Shown one piece after another: positions 1 through 7,182 of a stretch of 14,257 nt of DNA. How positions within the stretch are numbered: the stretch's first letter is position 1; each line of letters starts with the position of its first letter. Under the pieces are notes generated by a model. That model was not told the origin of the DNA. It did no database searches and was given only the letters and a program-made list of their open reading frames with translations. Source of the stretch: CAYFPX01 sp964501915 (GTDB lineage: Bacteria; Myxococcota_A; UBA796; CAJQPC01). The position numbers were made by a program, and so were the translations under genes. The stretch spans positions 1 to 14,257 of the forward strand of contig CAZCVP010000209.1 of NCBI GenBank assembly GCA_964501915.1. The letters are read 5' to 3'.

Positions 1-1
1 C

Positions 2-889
2 CTCGGCTTATGCGGGCCGAGAGCCCCGGACCCCGGACCTTGGCGGAGGGCTCACCCAAGGTGGCTTCTGATCGAGAACGTCCCCTTCATGTTGCAGCTA
101 GCGCGCGGCAAGGCCATGAACTACCTTGTGAGGGAGTTGGGCCGCCGGGGCTACCACTGGGCATACCGCGTGATCGACACGCGGACTTTCGGGATCCCTC
201 AACGACGAAGACGGGTCGTTTTGCTTGCTAGCCGTGAGAGTGACCCCCGGCCAGTCCTCTTTGGCCAAGACGAGGGCCCGAGCGAACAAGGAGCGACCGA
301 CAGGGCCTACGGTTTCTACTGGACGGAGGGGGTCAAGGGTCTCGGTTGGGCCGTGGATGCCGTGCCAACGATCAAGGGGGGCTCGACGATCGGCATTCCG
401 TCCCCGCCTGCGATTTGGCTTGTCGAGGACGGCACTATCGTCACTCCGGAGATTCGCGATGCTGAGCGGCTGCAGGGCTTTGAGAGCGATTGGACACTTT
501 CTGCGGTGACGGACGCTGGCTGTAGGCAAGGCCACCGCTGGAAGCTAGTGGGAAACGCGGTCAGCGTCCCAGTCGCCAAGTGGGTGGGTGAACGACTGAG
601 AGCCTCCATAGAAGGGTACGAAGGGCGCCTCGATCCGGCCATTGACCAATACAGTTCGTGGCCGTCCGCCGGTTGGGGGTATGGAGACTGTGCGTTTTCA
701 TCAAGGGCTTCGGAGTGGCCACTGACCATCAAGATGACCCCCGTTCTTGAGTTCCTGCAGTTTCCCGCGAGAGAGTTGTCGCTGAGGGCCACGACGGGTT
801 TTCTGAAGCGAGCACGGAGGGGCCGATTGCGTTTTGACCATCGGTTCATTGATGCCGTCGAGCAGCATCGAAGTCGAATGGAACAGTAA
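2..889 (+). CDS. C5-cytosine DNA methyltransferase, C-terminal part (5' end cut by window edge)
   Basis: The frame is open from base 2, so the gene begins outside the window; 295 residues are visible. Transfers a methyl group from S-adenosylmethionine to carbon 5 of cytosine in a specific DNA site. Visible family motifs in order: ENV (motif VI, bases 74-82), QRRRR (motif VIII, from 200), a short target-recognition stretch of about 70 codons, RDAERLQGF (motif IX, from 455) and GNAVSVPVA (motif X, from 551). Motif I and the PCQ catalytic loop should lie upstream. After motif X there is an extension of about 100 residues with WPSAGWG and LSLRATTGFL. I have the impression that this extension is typical of methyltransferases that sit next to Vsr, but cannot check it. 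The vsr gene follows directly, so the site probably yields T:G mismatches on deamination. Codon use (TTG, CTA, AGG, A/T third positions) is unlike the genes from 1978 onward, suggesting transfer. The target sequence cannot be read from the protein. Confidence 0.95.
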   Translation, partial: LGLCGPRAPDPGPWRRAHPRWLLIENVPFMLQLARGKAMNYLVRELGRRGYHWAYRVIDTRTFGIPQRRRRVVLLASRESDPRPVLFGQDEGPSEQGATDRAYGFYWTEGVKGLGWAVDAVPTIKGGSTIGIPSPPAIWLVEDGTIVTPEIRDAERLQGFESDWTLSAVTDAGCRQGHRWKLVGNAVSVPVAKWVGERLRASIEGYEGRLDPAIDQYSSWPSAGWGYGDCAFSSRASEWPLTIKMTPVLEFLQFPARELSLRATTGFLKRARRGRLRFDHRFIDAVEQHRSRMEQ

Positions 890-893
890 GGAG
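888..893 (+). promoter_or_regulatory. AAGGAG ribosome-binding-like motif overlapping the vsr start
   Basis: AAGGAG spans the methyltransferase stop codon and the first base of the GTG start. Spacing is too short for ordinary initiation at 893. Either the ribosome reinitiates after terminating on the methyltransferase, or the motif is incidental. It does not favour ATG 941, which is 47 bases away. Confidence 0.35.
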
Positions 894-1315
894 TGGGCAG
901 CTCGTCACCCATCGCCTCTTCTGACGCGGCTCGAAGGCGCATGAAGGCGACTCGCCAGCGAGGTACTGGGCCCGAGATGGAGCTGCGAAGGGCCCTCTAC
1001 CGGCTTGGCTATCGATACCGAATCCAGTACCCAGTACCCGGCAACAAGAGGAGACGAATCGATGTAGCATTCCCTTCCAAGCGCCTTGCGGTGTTTGTGG
1101 ATGGCTGCTTTTGGCACTCGTGTCCAATCCATGGGACTTCCCCGAAGGCCAATTCTGCTTGGTGGAGTGAGAAGCTTGCGCACAACGTCCTGAGAGACCG
1201 CGAGACCGACACCCTACTGGCTGAGGCCGGCTGGAAAGTGGTCCGTGTCTGGGAGCACAGTAGCGTGGCTGAGTCCGTCGACTTGGTCCGGTGCAGCCTC
1301 GATGCCGTTAGGTGA
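893..1315 (+). CDS. vsr: Very short patch repair (Vsr) endonuclease
   Basis: Nicks DNA 5' of the T in T:G mismatches that arise when 5-methylcytosine deaminates, starting very-short-patch repair. 140 residues, the usual family length. Seen: RRRMKATRQRGTGPE (residues 14-28, N-terminal family signature), RRIDVAF with the expected catalytic Asp57, DGCFWHSCP (70-78) with His75, a likely zinc-site set including Cys77 and His80, NVLRDRETD (98-106) with Asp102, and GWKVVRVWEH (113-122). The GTG start at 893 is chosen because the next in-frame start, ATG 941, would remove the arginine-rich signature; no start is possible before the methyltransferase stop at 887. The gene lies in the same frame as the methyltransferase, separated only by that stop and one codon. 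This is the classic methylase-Vsr pairing and is probably co-transcribed. It shares the less GC-biased codon use of its neighbour. Confidence 0.95.
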   Translation: MGSSSPIASSDAARRRMKATRQRGTGPEMELRRALYRLGYRYRIQYPVPGNKRRRIDVAFPSKRLAVFVDGCFWHSCPIHGTSPKANSAWWSEKLAHNVLRDRETDTLLAEAGWKVVRVWEHSSVAESVDLVRCSLDAVR

Positions 1316-1977
1316 CTCATATCGACGGAGCAATGTCGCAGAACGCCCCCACAAACGACCACCACCTCGCCCCACCCCCACCCTACTTGTCCGCCCAAGA
1401 TGGTCGCACGGACACCACCCGCCCTCTCGACGTCCTCCGATGTAGGGCGCCACTTGGAGAGGGAAGCCCGCGGCGTAGCCTCCGAGAGAGGCACCCTCAC
1501 GACCGACCCTCTCTGCCCACACGGCCCAGGGGCCGAGATGAGCCTGCGGGGAGGACTCAGCCCTGATCCGGCACTCGAGGGCACGCGGGCCGCCCCGAGC
1601 TGACCCAGCCGCAGGTCGGGGAAGCCGGCGTGGTTGCCGCCGTCACAGTCGTTGGTGAGGGCCTGCAGCGGCGGTCTGCCGCCCACGGCTCCGGCCTCCC
1701 AGGCCACCTGACCCACCCGCAGTCCGTCCAGCGCTCCCGATCGGCGATGGCCGTCGCGGAGGACCCCGGGTCGTAGACCAGGTCGTCGGCGATCCGCCGT
1801 GGTCCCCGACCAGCAGCCCGATGCTGTGGGGGCCCTCCGGGTGCAGGGGGCCGTGCAGGCCCTCGATCGCCGCACGCGGTCAGTCAGAGCAGCAGCACTC
1901 CGTCCTCCCCCCTCTGAGGAGAGCGTGGGCAACGGCACTCGGAGAAGGGCTCCTCTCACGCTATCCTGGGCGCGCCG
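1316..1977. other. Gene-poor stretch between the methylase/vsr cassette and the pilin operon
   Basis: About 660 bp with no intact gene I can support. The left part (1344-1396) is C-rich on the + strand, so the minus strand has closely spaced G-runs. The right part (1600-1870) has a possible frameshifted minus-strand coding relic, listed separately. The last 100 bases should hold the promoter of the pilin operon, but I see no convincing -35/-10 or -24/-12 pair. The stretch is also where codon style changes from the transferred-looking cassette to the host-like operon. Confidence 0.6.
1600..1870 (-). pseudogene. Possible decayed protein gene, frameshifted, function unknown
   Basis: Read on the minus strand, three protein-like segments follow one another in different frames: AIEGLHGPLHPEGPHSIGLL (from about 1869), IADDLVYDPGSSATAIADRE (from about 1793) and VGQVAWEAGAV continuing to TNDCDGGNHAGFPDLRLGQ (from about 1720 down to 1600). 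Each has balanced, non-repetitive composition, unlike the Pro/Arg/Ala-rich shadow frames elsewhere in this GC-rich DNA. A TGA closes the first frame just upstream. I do not recognise the family. The pieces may be a relic with indels, or a real gene broken by assembly errors, or chance. Confidence 0.25.
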
Positions 1978-2469
1978 ATGCCCTGTCCCTCTCCCACCCT
2001 CCGCCGACGAGCGCACCGTCGTGGCTACTCGCTCACGGAGCTGTTGGCTGTGCTGCTGATCCTCGCCATCCTGGCGGGACTCGGCGTCACCAGCGTGCTC
2101 TACCTGACCCAGCAGCAGGCGATCCACCGGGACACGCGCCGCGTGCGCTCGGCGCTGGTGCAGGCTCGCTCCCTCGCTCGAACCACCCGTCGCTGCGTGA
2201 AGGTGACCCTCGGGGCCCACCGGCTGGAGCTCACGCCCTACGAGACGTGCAGCCCCAAGCCTGTGGACCCAGACGAGACCACGACCTGGGAGCTGGTCCC
2301 GACCGTGTCCCTGAGCGCCTTCGACAACGGCGAGAGCGTGCTGGTCTTCAACGAGCAGGGTGGCCTGGACCTGGACGGCCCGGTGGAGCTCCCGGTCACC
2401 ACCACCCGTGGCAACCTCGCCTACCGCATCTACCCGGCCATCGGCGCCGTGCGCATGGTGGAGCGATGA
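1978..2469 (+). CDS. Prepilin-type protein, GspH/FimT-like minor pseudopilin
   Basis: 163 residues. A short basic leader (1-16) ends in Gly16, followed by Tyr17-Ser-Leu-Thr-Glu21 and a hydrophobic helix (LLAVLLILAILAGLGV). This is the prepilin peptidase site with the conserved Glu at mature position 5; Tyr at +1 is unusual, as Phe or Met is common. The remainder fits GspH/FimT: RSALVQARSLARTTRRC after the helix, a VFNEQGG strand and a terminal YRIYPAIGAVRM strand. Cys73 and Cys91 could form a disulfide. Expected role: inner-membrane-held minor pilin that helps start or cap a type IV pilus or type II secretion pseudopilus. First of four genes with overlapping ends. ATG 1978 is the only plausible start before the leader, but no good ribosome site precedes it, so the leader length is not certain. 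Confidence 0.85.
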   Translation: MPCPSPTLRRRAHRRGYSLTELLAVLLILAILAGLGVTSVLYLTQQQAIHRDTRRVRSALVQARSLARTTRRCVKVTLGAHRLELTPYETCSPKPVDPDETTTWELVPTVSLSAFDNGESVLVFNEQGGLDLDGPVELPVTTTRGNLAYRIYPAIGAVRMVER

Positions 2470-2858
2470 GTCGTCGCGGTGCCACGCTGGTGGAGCTGCT
2501 CGTCGCCTTCGCCATCCTGATGGTCGCCTCCACCCTGGCCACCGCGGTGGCCGTCACCTACATCCGCACCCACCAGTCCCAGAAGCACCTCACCCAGGCG
2601 ATGAGCATCGCCCAGTCCAAGGTGGAGGACCTGCTGGTGCTCTACCCCACCGACCCCCAGCTCAGGGGAATGAACGGACCCGAGTACTACGACGAGACCG
2701 GGACCCCCAGCGACTCCCTGGCCGACTACCGGGTCCAGTGGACGGGCCGCCCCCACGACGTCCTCGACGGCGTGGTGGAGCTGCAGGTGATCGTGAACTG
2801 GACGGAGCGACGACGCACCCGTCGCTTCGTCCTGGACACGGCGAGGACGGGACGATGA
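2466..2858 (+). CDS. Prepilin-type protein, PilV/GspI-like
   Basis: 130 residues. Very short leader MSRRG, then Ala6-Thr-Leu-Val-Glu10 and the hydrophobic helix LLVAFAILMVASTLATAVAV: a prepilin cleavage site with Glu at mature position 5. The helix is followed by TQAMSIAQSKVEDLL, as in PilV/GspI proteins (typically A..LA..k.E.l), and a C-terminal strand region ending VNWTERRRTRRFVLDTAR, matching the common 'v.W.e....r...l.T' ending of PilV. The ATG overlaps the preceding stop as ATGA (2466-2469), so translation is probably coupled. Expected role: minor pilin in the tip or priming complex with its three neighbours. There are no cysteines. Whether it serves a type IV pilus or a secretion pseudopilus cannot be settled here, because no pilus motor or secretin gene is in the window. 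Confidence 0.87.
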   Translation: MSRRGATLVELLVAFAILMVASTLATAVAVTYIRTHQSQKHLTQAMSIAQSKVEDLLVLYPTDPQLRGMNGPEYYDETGTPSDSLADYRVQWTGRPHDVLDGVVELQVIVNWTERRRTRRFVLDTARTGR

Positions 2859-3886
2859 GGCGGCGTCACGGACTCACGCTGGTGGAGCTGTTGTTCACCA
2901 CGGCGCTGTTGGGCATCTTGATGACGCTGGCGGTGGGCGCGATCCTGGTGGTGCAGCGGACCGCTGAGGAGAGCGGCTTCCAGGCGGTGGCCGACCAGGA
3001 GATCAAGATGCTGTCGGACTGGCTGGCGGCCTCGGTCCGCGGTGCCGGCGGCCACGGGCTGGAGCCCCACATGGCGGTGATGGCCGAGAACGACGTGGGC
3101 GAGTCACGAGCGGACCGCCTGAGCTGGGCCGACGTGGACCCCGACCTGTCGGCCTGCACCCTGCTCGCGCACGACGGGTTGCTCTCCTACGCGGTCGACG
3201 TCGACCGGGAGGACGGAGCCTGCTGCCTGGGCTCGGCGCTGGCGGGCCGGCAGGCGATGTTGATCTCGGTGGACGGGGATGCCTGGCGGTCGCTGCGCAT
3301 GGAACAGGTCAGCGAGGTGGCGGGTGCCTGCTCGGTGACCTTCGCCGCCGAGGGCACGAGCCCCACGGGCTCCAGCATCCCGGCCTCCGGCCTGCTGGCG
3401 GCCAGCGACGGGCTGCCCGCCGACGAGGACCTGGACGGCCTCTTCGAGGGCGGCACCCTGCTGGTGGTCGACGTGCTGAGGGTGAGCGTGGACACGGCCC
3501 GGTCCGAGCTGCTCCTGGAGGAGGACCGGGACCCGCTGGACGGCGACTTCGAGTCCCGCCTGATGATGGACAGGGTCTATGACCTCCAGGTCGCCCTGGG
3601 CTACGACAGCACCCCTCGCGATGGACAGGTCTCCAACAGCGCTGCTTCCCTCGACGAGTGGCTCGGCAACTCCGAGGGCGACGCCTTCGGCGAGGCCGGA
3701 CTGGCGGGAGCGCGGGTCGACGACCTGCGCATGGTCTCCGTAGGCTTCGTGCACGGGAGCCCCACGGACACCAGCCACTCCAATCCCGTCCGGCTGATGG
3801 ATGGACGGATCCTGTCCCAGTCCGCGGTCGTGCTGCGGGCGCACACCTCCCGGGTGGCGCTGCGCAACAGGGTGCCCTTCCAGTGA
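2855..3886 (+). CDS. Prepilin-type protein, PilW/GspJ-like
   Basis: 343 residues. Leader MRRRHG, then Leu7-Thr-Leu-Val-Glu11 and hydrophobic LLFTTALLGILMTLAVGAIL, a standard prepilin site with Glu at mature position 5. After the helix, the soluble part is long, acidic (about residues 180-230 are rich in Asp/Glu) and contains CC in DGACCLGS plus further single cysteines. The middle contains VTFAAEGTSP and VYDLQVALGYDSTPRDGQ, and the segment near the end, DDLRMVSVGFVHG then AVVLRAHTSRVALRNR, resembles the PilW family ending in which the main-chain strand runs into a short 'v.lRN' tail. Its ATG overlaps the previous stop as ATGA. Order and size place it as the PilW/GspJ member of the minor-pilin cluster, which would sit in the membrane and assemble at the pilus tip. 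Confidence 0.85.
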   Translation: MRRRHGLTLVELLFTTALLGILMTLAVGAILVVQRTAEESGFQAVADQEIKMLSDWLAASVRGAGGHGLEPHMAVMAENDVGESRADRLSWADVDPDLSACTLLAHDGLLSYAVDVDREDGACCLGSALAGRQAMLISVDGDAWRSLRMEQVSEVAGACSVTFAAEGTSPTGSSIPASGLLAASDGLPADEDLDGLFEGGTLLVVDVLRVSVDTARSELLLEEDRDPLDGDFESRLMMDRVYDLQVALGYDSTPRDGQVSNSAASLDEWLGNSEGDAFGEAGLAGARVDDLRMVSVGFVHGSPTDTSHSNPVRLMDGRILSQSAVVLRAHTSRVALRNRVPFQ

Positions 3887-6441
3887 GCGCCAGCGCCCAG
3901 CTCAGGACACGCCGCGGAGGCTACGCCATCGTGATCGTGCTGCTGCTGGTGGTGGCGGTCACCGGCAGTCTCGGGCTGCTCTTCTACTACCTGGAGGCCA
4001 CGGTCCAGGTCAGCCGGGACCTGCGCAACCAGCTCCAGGACTTCTACACCTGCGATGGCCTCGACCGGATCGTGGTGCACCTCGTCGAGGACTACGTGGC
4101 CCAGGCGCCGGCCCCAGGCGCCGAAGGGCTGGAGACCTGGATCTGCAGCCAGGGTGGCGGCTGTGGGACCCGCGCACTCCCGGACCTGGTGCCGGACGGC
4201 TTCCAGCTCGAGGTGTTCTCGGTCGAGACGATCGACGACGGTCGGGTGGGACCGCTGCCCACGGGCCCCTTCCGCGGCATGGAGAGCGACCAGTCCCGGG
4301 TCCAGGTGGTCATCGAGGTCGTCATCGACCAGGCCGACGTGCCCTACCGGTGTCGGATCACCCGGGACGTCGCCTTCGCTCGGGTCGTGGGCACCCAGTT
4401 CTTCCTGCGCGGGGAGGGGTACACGGACTGGTTCCCGACCCGCGACACCGACATCGAGGCCCGCGCGCACGTTGACGGCGACCTCTGCTTCGCCAGCAGC
4501 GCCAGCCTGCGCCTGTCGCGGCTGACGGCTTCCGGCGGGCTGCTCCACCCCAGCCACGAGGACTGTCTCACGGACCGGCCCCCCCTCTCGGGCACGGCAG
4601 AGGTCGCCACGACCCCCGACTTCGACACCTTCTCGACCTGGAGCGAAGGCACGGACCACGGCTGCACGGCCTGTGGCGGCACCGTGGACGACTGGGAGGT
4701 CTATGCCCAGGTCACCTGGCGCGGACGGGCCCTGGACGGGGCCCACCGGGTGCCGCCGCTCCAGCTCGACGTCGAGGAACCACCCGCGGTCCAGCACGGG
4801 GCCGACGCGCTGGGGGCGACGGTCGACAACGCGGACACGGTGCGCATGGCCCTGGAGCCGGTGGCCGACGCCACGGCAGCGGACGTGCTCGCAGCCAGCC
4901 TCGCGCGGCAGGCCCACGTGCGCATCCTCAACGGCACCTGGTACCTCCAGGACCCGGACGATCCAGACGCCTGGCCGGGCGTGCCCATCTGGTCGGATCA
5001 CCCGGGACGGCTCACCTCGGCCGCCGAGGAGGGGGTCGTCGTCGGTGGGCTGGGCATCGGCCAGGAGGATCTGCGGACCGCTCGGGGCTGGGGCAGCCAG
5101 CCGCCGCGGCGATTCTCGTACTACCGGGTGAACCCCAGCAACGGCCTGATGCACAACCCCACGCCGGCCCGGGAGCACGTGGTCTCCTATGGCTCCCTGG
5201 CGCGGACCGGCGCCGGGAAGTGGATGCCGGGCCGCTGGGTCACCGCCGGCTCCACGACGCCCTGCGTGGCCGGGACGGCCACGGTGACCGGGCTCGTGGC
5301 CGCGCGCTCCGGCGTCGGCTGCTCGACGGAGCCGGGACCGCCGGCCCGCTACCTCGACGCGACGCGCGGGGGCTTCCACGATCCCCAGGTCGAGATGGCC
5401 GCCTCGGCCTCCCGGGCGGAGGTCCTGCCGCTGAACTTCGACGTCTCCGCCTTCCTCGAGGCGCTCGACGACGACCACACCGGTGAGTTGGGCAGCTACT
5501 TCTGTGACCTCGGCGAGGGCTGCCTGATGAACCAGCCCTTCAACGGCATCGTGTGGATCTCCGCCACCTGGCCCGGGTCGATGGATGGCCAGGGCACGGG
5601 TCATGCCCAGGCACCTCCTCCCCAGGGCGCCCAGGGGCCGCTGCCCACAGCCCCCCAGCCGATGGCCCCGGACCATCCGGCGGCCCAGCATGCCCTGCCC
5701 ATGCCCCTCTGCTCCACGGACTCCGACTACGTGGGAGAGCGCCTGACCCCCGATGGCTTCTTCGTGGTGCCCGCCTGTGGCGACTACGGCTACGGGGACG
5801 CGACGGCCGTCGGGGCTGCCCGGCTCACCGCGGTGCGACTCTTCCACGCCGAGGACCTGCTGGACGAAGAAGACGGCGCTGCGATCCTGGACCGGGACGG
5901 CGACGGCCAGGCCGACGGCCTCACCCTGGCCAGCAACCTGCCCGTCTACCTGCTCGGACCCGCCAACAGCGGCTCCGATCCATCCATCGCCGACGCCGCC
6001 ACCTGGACCCCCCTCTTCGTCGCCGCGGACCAGCTCACGGTACTGTCCGCGGCCTGGGACGACGGGGCCTCTCCCTGGGGCTCGCTGGCAGCCGAGACCC
6101 TGGGCGACCGGACGGCGAGCGACACGCTCTACCACCTGTCGGTCCTGGCGGGCTGGTCCCCCTCGGCCGAGGAGGAGGAGGCCAGCGCCTGGGGCGGCGG
6201 CGTGGAGGGCCTGTTGCGCACGGTGGAGGACTGGGACGAGGCCAGCGCGGTCTTCCGCGGCTCGCTGGACATCGGCTTCGCCGCCGTCCACCACCGCTGG
6301 CCGCCCTCGGAAGAGGAGGACGCCGGTACACCACCGGTCTGGGACATGGCCTACGACCCCCACCTGGCCGACTTCGACAACGCCCCTCCGGGGGCTGTCC
6401 GCTACGTCGTGCACGGTCCGTTGCGGTGGGAGGGGCGGTAG
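3883..6441 (+). CDS. Very large PilX/GspK-like prepilin protein
   Basis: 852 residues from the GTG that overlaps the previous stop as GTGA (3883-3886); earlier starts would lie inside the PilW-like gene. Residues 1-35 are a basic leader ending Arg-Arg-Gly-Gly13, then Tyr14 and a hydrophobic helix (AIVIVLLLVVAVTGSLGLLF). No Glu occupies mature position 5, which is normal for GspK and many PilX proteins. The LRNQLQDFYTCDGLDRIVVH segment after the helix resembles PilX ('A...Ae.a') amphipathic continuation. The ectodomain is far longer than a typical PilX (about 200 residues) or GspK (about 320). It has many cysteines, often paired (CSQGGGC, GCTAC, CDLGEGC), a Pro/Gln-rich linker (about residues 570-605), and an EF-hand/dockerin-like loop DRDGDGQAD at 670-678. 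Likely role: tip or capping subunit carrying an exported functional domain. I recognise no enzyme motif. Confidence 0.78.
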   Translation: MSASAQLRTRRGGYAIVIVLLLVVAVTGSLGLLFYYLEATVQVSRDLRNQLQDFYTCDGLDRIVVHLVEDYVAQAPAPGAEGLETWICSQGGGCGTRALPDLVPDGFQLEVFSVETIDDGRVGPLPTGPFRGMESDQSRVQVVIEVVIDQADVPYRCRITRDVAFARVVGTQFFLRGEGYTDWFPTRDTDIEARAHVDGDLCFASSASLRLSRLTASGGLLHPSHEDCLTDRPPLSGTAEVATTPDFDTFSTWSEGTDHGCTACGGTVDDWEVYAQVTWRGRALDGAHRVPPLQLDVEEPPAVQHGADALGATVDNADTVRMALEPVADATAADVLAASLARQAHVRILNGTWYLQDPDDPDAWPGVPIWSDHPGRLTSAAEEGVVVGGLGIGQEDLRTARGWGSQPPRRFSYYRVNPSNGLMHNPTPAREHVVSYGSLARTGAGKWMPGRWVTAGSTTPCVAGTATVTGLVAARSGVGCSTEPGPPARYLDATRGGFHDPQVEMAASASRAEVLPLNFDVSAFLEALDDDHTGELGSYFCDLGEGCLMNQPFNGIVWISATWPGSMDGQGTGHAQAPPPQGAQGPLPTAPQPMAPDHPAAQHALPMPLCSTDSDYVGERLTPDGFFVVPACGDYGYGDATAVGAARLTAVRLFHAEDLLDEEDGAAILDRDGDGQADGLTLASNLPVYLLGPANSGSDPSIADAATWTPLFVAADQLTVLSAAWDDGASPWGSLAAETLGDRTASDTLYHLSVLAGWSPSAEEEEASAWGGGVEGLLRTVEDWDEASAVFRGSLDIGFAAVHHRWPPSEEEDAGTPPVWDMAYDPHLADFDNAPPGAVRYVVHGPLRWEGR

Positions 6442-6454
6442 GCGACCCGCTCCC

Positions 6455-6462
6455 GAGGGAGG
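6455..6462 (+). promoter_or_regulatory. Ribosome-binding site of the GNAT gene
   Basis: GAGGGAGG lies 5 bases before ATG 6468. It is one of the best ribosome sites in the window and fixes that start. The gene is only 26 bases past the pilin operon, so it may be read from the same transcript. Confidence 0.75.
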
Positions 6463-6467
6463 TCTCC

Positions 6468-6968
6468 ATGTCCATTGCCATTCGCCGAGCCGGGCCCGAC
6501 GACGCGCCCGGCGTGGTCGAGGTCTTCAACGGGGTGATCGCCGAGCGGTGCTACACGGCGATGGCCGAGCCGGTCACAGTGGCCACGGAGGCCGAGTACC
6601 TGGCGGGCCTGGGGCCGCGGGGCGTGATGTTCGTGGCCGAGGCCGAGGGACACATCGTCGGCTTCCAGACCCTGGAACCCTTCGCCGCCTTCACCACCAG
6701 CATGGACCACGTCGGCATCCTGGGCACGCAGCTCGCGCCGGAGTGGCGAGGTCGCGGGGTCGGGCTGGCGCTGTGGCAGGCCAGCACGACCTTCGCTCGG
6801 GAGCACGGCTACGAGAAGGTCCTGATCTACGTGCGCGCGGGCAACGCGGCGGCCCTGGGCTTCTACCGCAAGCTGGGCTTCCGGGACATCGGCGTGGCCC
6901 GGCGGCAGGTGTGCATCGACGGGGTGTACGAGGACGAGGTGTTCATGGAGTGCACCCTGCCGGGCTGA
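6468..6968 (+). CDS. GNAT-family N-acetyltransferase
   Basis: 166 residues, usual for a single-domain GNAT enzyme, which moves an acetyl group from acetyl-CoA to an amine. Seen: the opening IRRAGPDDAPGVVEVFN (beta1-alpha1), VAEAEGHIVGFQ (55-67, beta2-beta3), the acetyl-CoA pyrophosphate loop in QLAPEWRGRGVG (88-99, R/Q-x-x-G-x-G pattern with Arg94, Arg96, Gly97, Gly99), YVRAGNAAALGFYRKLGF (121-138, motif B) and a closing strand DEVFMEC. The pattern is closest to the amino-acid-type N-acyltransferases (MnaT/Pat-like group), but the substrate cannot be deduced. It is cytosolic, with no signal or membrane segment. Nothing in the protein links it to pili; it may be a passenger gene transcribed behind the pilin operon. 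Confidence 0.92.
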   Translation: MSIAIRRAGPDDAPGVVEVFNGVIAERCYTAMAEPVTVATEAEYLAGLGPRGVMFVAEAEGHIVGFQTLEPFAAFTTSMDHVGILGTQLAPEWRGRGVGLALWQASTTFAREHGYEKVLIYVRAGNAAALGFYRKLGFRDIGVARRQVCIDGVYEDEVFMECTLPG

Positions 6969-7008
6969 GCGAAGCCGGCCGCTACATGGGTCGGTCTGGA
7001 GTCCATCC

Positions 7009-7182
7009 ATGAAGATCCTGCTTCTCCTCCTGCTCTGCGCCCCCGGCTGTCGCTCCAAGGACGACACGGCGGTCGACACCAGCACCGTCGGCACCACCGA
7101 GACCCACGACAGCGCCGACACCGCCGCCCGGATCCTCGAATGTCGCTCAGGGCGACATTCGAGGCCGCAGACAGGTGTGTGA
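7009..7182 (+). CDS. Short lipoprotein leader, probably a truncated lipoprotein gene
   Basis: 57 codons from ATG 7009 to TGA 7180. The start encodes MKILLLLLLCAPGC, a lipoprotein signal with the acylated Cys at residue 14, then an Asp/Thr-rich linker (SKDDTAVDTSTVGTTETHDS) of the kind that tethers larger surface lipoproteins in some GC-rich delta-proteobacterial groups. The linker then enters a perfect hairpin repeat (7134-7164), after which the residues ECRSGRHSRPQTGV look non-native and the frame stops. A weak TGGAG lies 8 bases upstream of the start. I read this as the 5' end of a lipoprotein gene cut short by insertion of, or recombination at, the repeat; no matching downstream part is visible in any frame. 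Alternatively it is a genuine small lipoprotein. Confidence 0.5.
   Translation: MKILLLLLLCAPGCRSKDDTAVDTSTVGTTETHDSADTAARILECRSGRHSRPQTGV
7134..7164. repeat. Perfect 13-bp hairpin (REP-like palindrome)
   Basis: CCTCGAATGTCGC (7134-7146) is the exact reverse complement of GCGACATTCGAGG (7152-7164), with a 5-base loop TCAGG. There is no T-run after it, so a classic intrinsic terminator is unlikely on the + strand. A related half-copy follows at 7190-7212. Confidence 0.85.

Noticed and set aside
1880..1977. Sigma-70 or sigma-54 promoter for the pilin operon
   Set aside because: TATCCT at about 1962 has no acceptable -35 partner, and no GG-N10-GC pair with a good consensus was found.
3601..6414. 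A 937-codon open frame on the minus strand across the PilX-like gene
   Set aside because: Composition is Gly/Arg/Val/Ala/His-rich with no domain or membrane pattern. Long antisense frames are expected opposite GC-rich genes with G/C third positions; the + strand frame has a clear prepilin start.
7134..7164. Intrinsic transcription terminator at the 13-bp hairpin
   Set aside because: The stem is strong, but no U-run follows on either strand.
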